Assembly (NCBI GenBank): GCA_030762175.1
Contig: CM060834.1
Coordinates: forward strand, 66,383,501 to 66,447,500
DNA from: Metallyticus violacea
Taxonomy: Eukaryota > Arthropoda > Insecta > Mantodea > Metallyticidae
Reading direction: 5' to 3'
DNA length: 64,000 nt
In this document: positions 60,885-64,000 of the stretch, piece after piece
Numbering within the stretch: the stretch's first letter is position 1
How the letters are laid out: each line of letters starts with the position of its first letter
Notes under the pieces: model-generated
What the model was told of the DNA's origin: nothing
What the model saw: only the letters and a program-made list of their open reading frames with translations
The model's database searches: none
Program-made: the position numbers and the translations under genes

Positions 60885-63800
60885 TTGATAGCCTTAGACA
60901 AGCATATTATGCGAAAGAATCTCGAAAAGAAAAAAATTTTTTTTCGAAGTTTGGAAACTTCGTTGGAATCACTTTTTTTCCGTTCTTATTTAAGATTACT
61001 GGTTCTCTTTCATTATACAAGTTTGATAGCCTCAGACAAGCATATTATGCGCAAAGAATGTCGAAAAGAAAAAAATTTTATTTCGAAGTTCGAAACTTCG
61101 TTAGAATCACTTTTTTTCCGTTCTTATTTGAGATAACTGGTTCTCTTTCATTATACTAGTTTGATAGCCTCAGAGAAGCATATTATGCGCAAAGAATCTC
61201 TAAAAGAAAAAATTTTTTTTTCGAAGTTTGGAAACTTCGTTAGAATAACTTTTTTTCCGTTCTTATTTGAGATAACTGGTTCTCCTTCATTATACTAGTT
61301 TGATAGCCTCAGAAAAGCATAGGTATGCGCAAAGAATCTCGAAAGAAAAAAATTTTTTTTCGAAGTTTGGAAACTTCGTTAGAATCACTTTTTTTCCGTT
61401 CTTATTTGAGATAACTGGTTTTCTTTCATTATACTAGTTTGATAGCCTTAGACAAGCATATTATGCGCAAAGAATCTCGAAAAGAAAAAAATTTTTTTTC
61501 GAAGTTTGGAAACTTCGTTAGAATCACTTTTTTTCCGTTCTTATTTGAGATAACTGGTTCTCTTTCATTATACTACTTTGATAGCCTCAGAAAAGCATAT
61601 TATGCGCAAAGAATCTCGAAAAGAAAAATATTTTTTTTCGAAGATTGGAAACCTCGTTAGAATCACTTTTTTTCCGTTCTTATTTGAGATAACTGGTTCT
61701 CTTTCATTATACTAGTTTGATAGCCTCAGACAAGCATATTATGCGCCAAGAATCTCGAAAAGAAAAAATTTTTTTTCGAAGTTTGGAAACTTCCTTAGAA
61801 TCACTTTTTTTCCGTTCTTATTTAAGATTACTGGTTCTCTTTCATTATACTAGTTTGATAGCCTCAGACAAGCATATTATGCGCAAAGAATCTCGAAAAG
61901 AAAAAAATTTTTTTTCGAAGTTTGGAAAATTCGTTAGAATCACTTTTTTTCCGTTCTTATTTGAGATAACTTGATCTCTTTCATTATACTAGTTTGATAG
62001 CCTTAGACAAGCATATTATGCGCAAAGAATCTCGAAAAGAAAAAAAATTTTTTTCGAAGTTTGGAAACTTCGTTAGAATCACTTTTTTTCCGTTCTTATT
62101 TGAGATAACTGGTTCTCTTTCATTATACTAGTTTGATAGCCTCAGAAAAGCATATTATGCGCAAAGAATCTCGAAAAGAAAAAATTTTTTTTTCGAAGAT
62201 TGGAAACCTCGTTAGAATCACTTTTTTTCCGTTCTTATTTGAGATAACTTGTTCTCTTTCATTATACTTGTTTGATAGCCTTAGACAAGCATATTATGCG
62301 CAAAGAATCTCGAAAAGAAAAAAAATTTTTTTCGAAGTTTGGAAACTTCGTTAGAATCACTTTTTTTCCGTTCTTATTTGAGATAACTTGTTCTCTTTCA
62401 TTATACTAGTTTGATAGCCTTAGACAAGCATATTATGCGCAAAGAATCTCGAAAAGAAAAAAATTTTTTTTCGAAGTTTGGAAACTTCGTTGGAATCACT
62501 TTTTTTCCGTTCTTATTTAAGATTACTGGTTCTCTTTCATTATACAAGTTTGATAGCCTCAGACAAGCATATTATGCGCAAAGAATGTCGAAAAGAAAAA
62601 AATTTTATTTCGAAGTTTGGAAACATCGTTAGAATCACTTTTTTTCCGTTCTTATTTGAGATAACTGGTTCTCTTTCATTATACTAGTTTGATAGCCTCA
62701 GAGAAGCATATTATGCGCAAAGAATCTCTAAAAGAAAAAATTTTTTTTTCGAAGTTTGGAAACTTCGTTAGAATAACTTTTTTTCCGTTCTTATTTGAGA
62801 TAACTGGTTCTCCTTCATTATACTAGTTTGATAGCCTCAGAAAAGCATAGGTATGCGCAAAGAATCTCGAAAAGAAAAAAATTTTTTTTCGAAGTTTGGA
62901 AACTTCGTTAGAATCACTTTTTTTCCGTTCTTATTTGAGATAACTGGTTCTCTTTCATTATACTAGTTTGATAGCCTTAGACAAGCATATTATGCGCAAA
63001 GAATCTCGAAAAGAAAAAAATTTTTTTTCGAAGTTTGGAAACTTCCTTAGAATCACTTTTTTTCCATTCTTATTTGAGATAACTTGTTCTCTTTCATTAT
63101 ACTTGTTTGATAGCCTTAGACAAGCATATTATGCGCAAAGAATCTCGAAAAGAAAAAAATTTTTTTTCGAAGTTTGGAAACTTCGTTAGAATCACTTTTT
63201 TTCTGTTCTTATTTGAGATAACTTGTTCTCTTTCATTATACTAGTTTGATAGCCTTAGACAAGCATAATATGCGAAAGAATCTCGAAAAGAAAAAAATTT
63301 TTTTTCGAAGTTTGGAAACTTCGTTGGAATCACTTTTTTTCCGTTCTTATTTAAGATTACTGGTTCTCTTTCATTATACAAGTTTGATAGCCTCAGACAA
63401 GCATATTATGCGCAAAGAATGTCGAAAAGAAAAAAATTTTATTTCGAAGTTCGAAACTTCGTTAGAATCACTTTTTTTCCGTTCTTATTTGAGATAACTG
63501 GTTCTCTTTCATTATACTAGTTTGATAGCCTCAGAGAAGCATATTATGCGCAAAGAATCTCTAAAAGAAAAAATTTTTTTTTCGAAGTTTGGAAACTTCG
63601 TTAGAATAACTTTTTTTCCGTTCTTATTTGAGATAACTGGTTCTCCTTCATTATACTAGTTTGATAGCCTCAGAAAAGCATAGGTATGCGCAAAGAATCT
63701 CGAAAGAAAAAAATTTTTTTTCGAAGTTTGGAAACTTCGTTAGAATCACTTTTTTTCCGTTCTTATTTGAGATAACTGGTTTTCCTTCATTATACTAGTT

Positions 63801-64000
63801 TGATAGCCTTAGACAAGCATATTATGCGCAAAGAATCTCGAAAAGAAAAAAATTTTTTTTCGAAGTTTGGAAACTTCGTTAGAATCACTTTTTTTCCGTT
63901 CTTATTTGAGATAACTGGTTCTCTTTCATTATACTACTTTGATAGCCTCAGAAAAGCATATTATGCGCAAAGAATCTCGAAAAGAAAAATATTTTTTTTC
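60885..64000 (+). repeat. Right edge HOR family
   Basis: The six-monomer signature block of the left end is present at 60,885-61,716 and starts again at 63,246, where it is cut by the window end. 60,885 to about 62,241 equals 4,194-5,550 at 56,691 bp. 62,411-62,960 resembles 1,284-1,840 (GTTGGAATC, AATGTCG with AAACATCG, AATCTCT with GAATAAC, CATAGGTATG). Private changes include GCGCCAAGAATC (61,744) and CATAATATGCG (63,266). No array border is seen. Confidence 0.8.

Larger units (their letters stand above)
1..64000 (+). repeat. Satellite DNA array, 139-bp monomer, about 460 head-to-tail copies
   Basis: The same unit recurs from the first to the last base. The landmark TTGATAGCC lies at 43, 181, 320, 459 and so on to 63,800 and 63,939, nearly always 139 bp apart. 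Between 43 and 63,939 there are 63,896 bp, or 460 steps with a net loss of about 44 bp from small indels. All copies point the same way and I found no insertion of other sequence. Monomers differ by a few substitutions that define recurrent variants, and these are ordered into higher-order repeats. Composition is 31 % G+C in the consensus. Long satellite arrays with HOR order are known from centromeres and heterochromatin of animals and plants. The family is not one I recognise, so centromere identity is inferred only. The array is truncated by both window ends. Confidence 0.98.

Noticed and set aside
459..63497. More than a hundred short forward open frames of 61-97 codons encoding similar Lys/Phe-rich peptides
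   Set aside because: They are translations of the satellite in three frames. Each monomer shifts the frame by one (139 = 3x46+1), many starts would be TTG, lengths depend on the same few stops (TAG in TACTAG, TGA in TTTGA), and there is no independent codon signature. No gene is called.
1..64000. CRISPR array
   Set aside because: Units are 139 bp, directly adjacent, similar over their full length, and there are no unique spacers, leader or cas genes.
1..64000. Transposon, LTR or other mobile element
   Set aside because: No coding remnants, terminal repeats, target-site duplications or poly-A-tailed insertion interrupt the monomer phase.

Overview
The whole 64 kb window is one uninterrupted tandem array of a satellite DNA. 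Its monomer is 139 bp, and about 460 copies lie head-to-tail in one orientation. I see no protein-coding gene, RNA gene, transposon, CRISPR array, telomere repeat or unique sequence in it. The array runs off both ends of the window. Tens of kilobases of a nucleosome-sized monomer with higher-order repeat (HOR) structure are typical of centromeric or other heterochromatic satellite in a eukaryote. I do not recognise the family and cannot name the species. The consensus monomer is AT-rich (43 G/C of 139, 31 %) yet holds 5 CpG, so CpG is not depleted.

Each monomer has a fixed architecture: a short GCATA/TATGC dyad, an A-tract joined to a T-tract (usually 15 bp), a near-perfect 18-bp palindrome (CGAAGTTT-GG-AAACTTCG), and a segment that resembles the 5' half of the mammalian CENP-B box. 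Short open frames occur everywhere, but they are by-products of the repeat. Because 139 is 3x46+1, the frame advances one step per monomer and no open frame exceeds about 100 codons.

Layout. 1-6,680: 'edge' HOR family, with a recurring six-monomer signature block. 6,681-11,122: mixed, more mutated monomers. 11,123-18,722 and 25,714-31,927: two versions of one multi-kilobase core segment. 18,723-25,713: core segment with internal 2.6-2.8 kb and 3.9 kb duplications. 27,661-44,762: three successive copies (A 4,449 bp, B 6,535 bp, C 6,118 bp) of one HOR, differing by blocks of whole monomers. 45,319-52,270: a 27-monomer (about 3,754 bp) tandem duplication. 52,271-55,605: divergent core. 55,606-60,884: a 20-monomer (about 2,777 bp) partial duplication. 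60,885-64,000: the edge family again, in the same order as near 4.2 kb.

The array therefore looks like a recently amplified core flanked on both sides by the same edge family. It carries many in-register unequal-exchange scars (hybrid monomers, losses or gains of whole monomers). The dyads and the CENP-B-box-like half are the only candidate functional elements; a centromeric role is inference.
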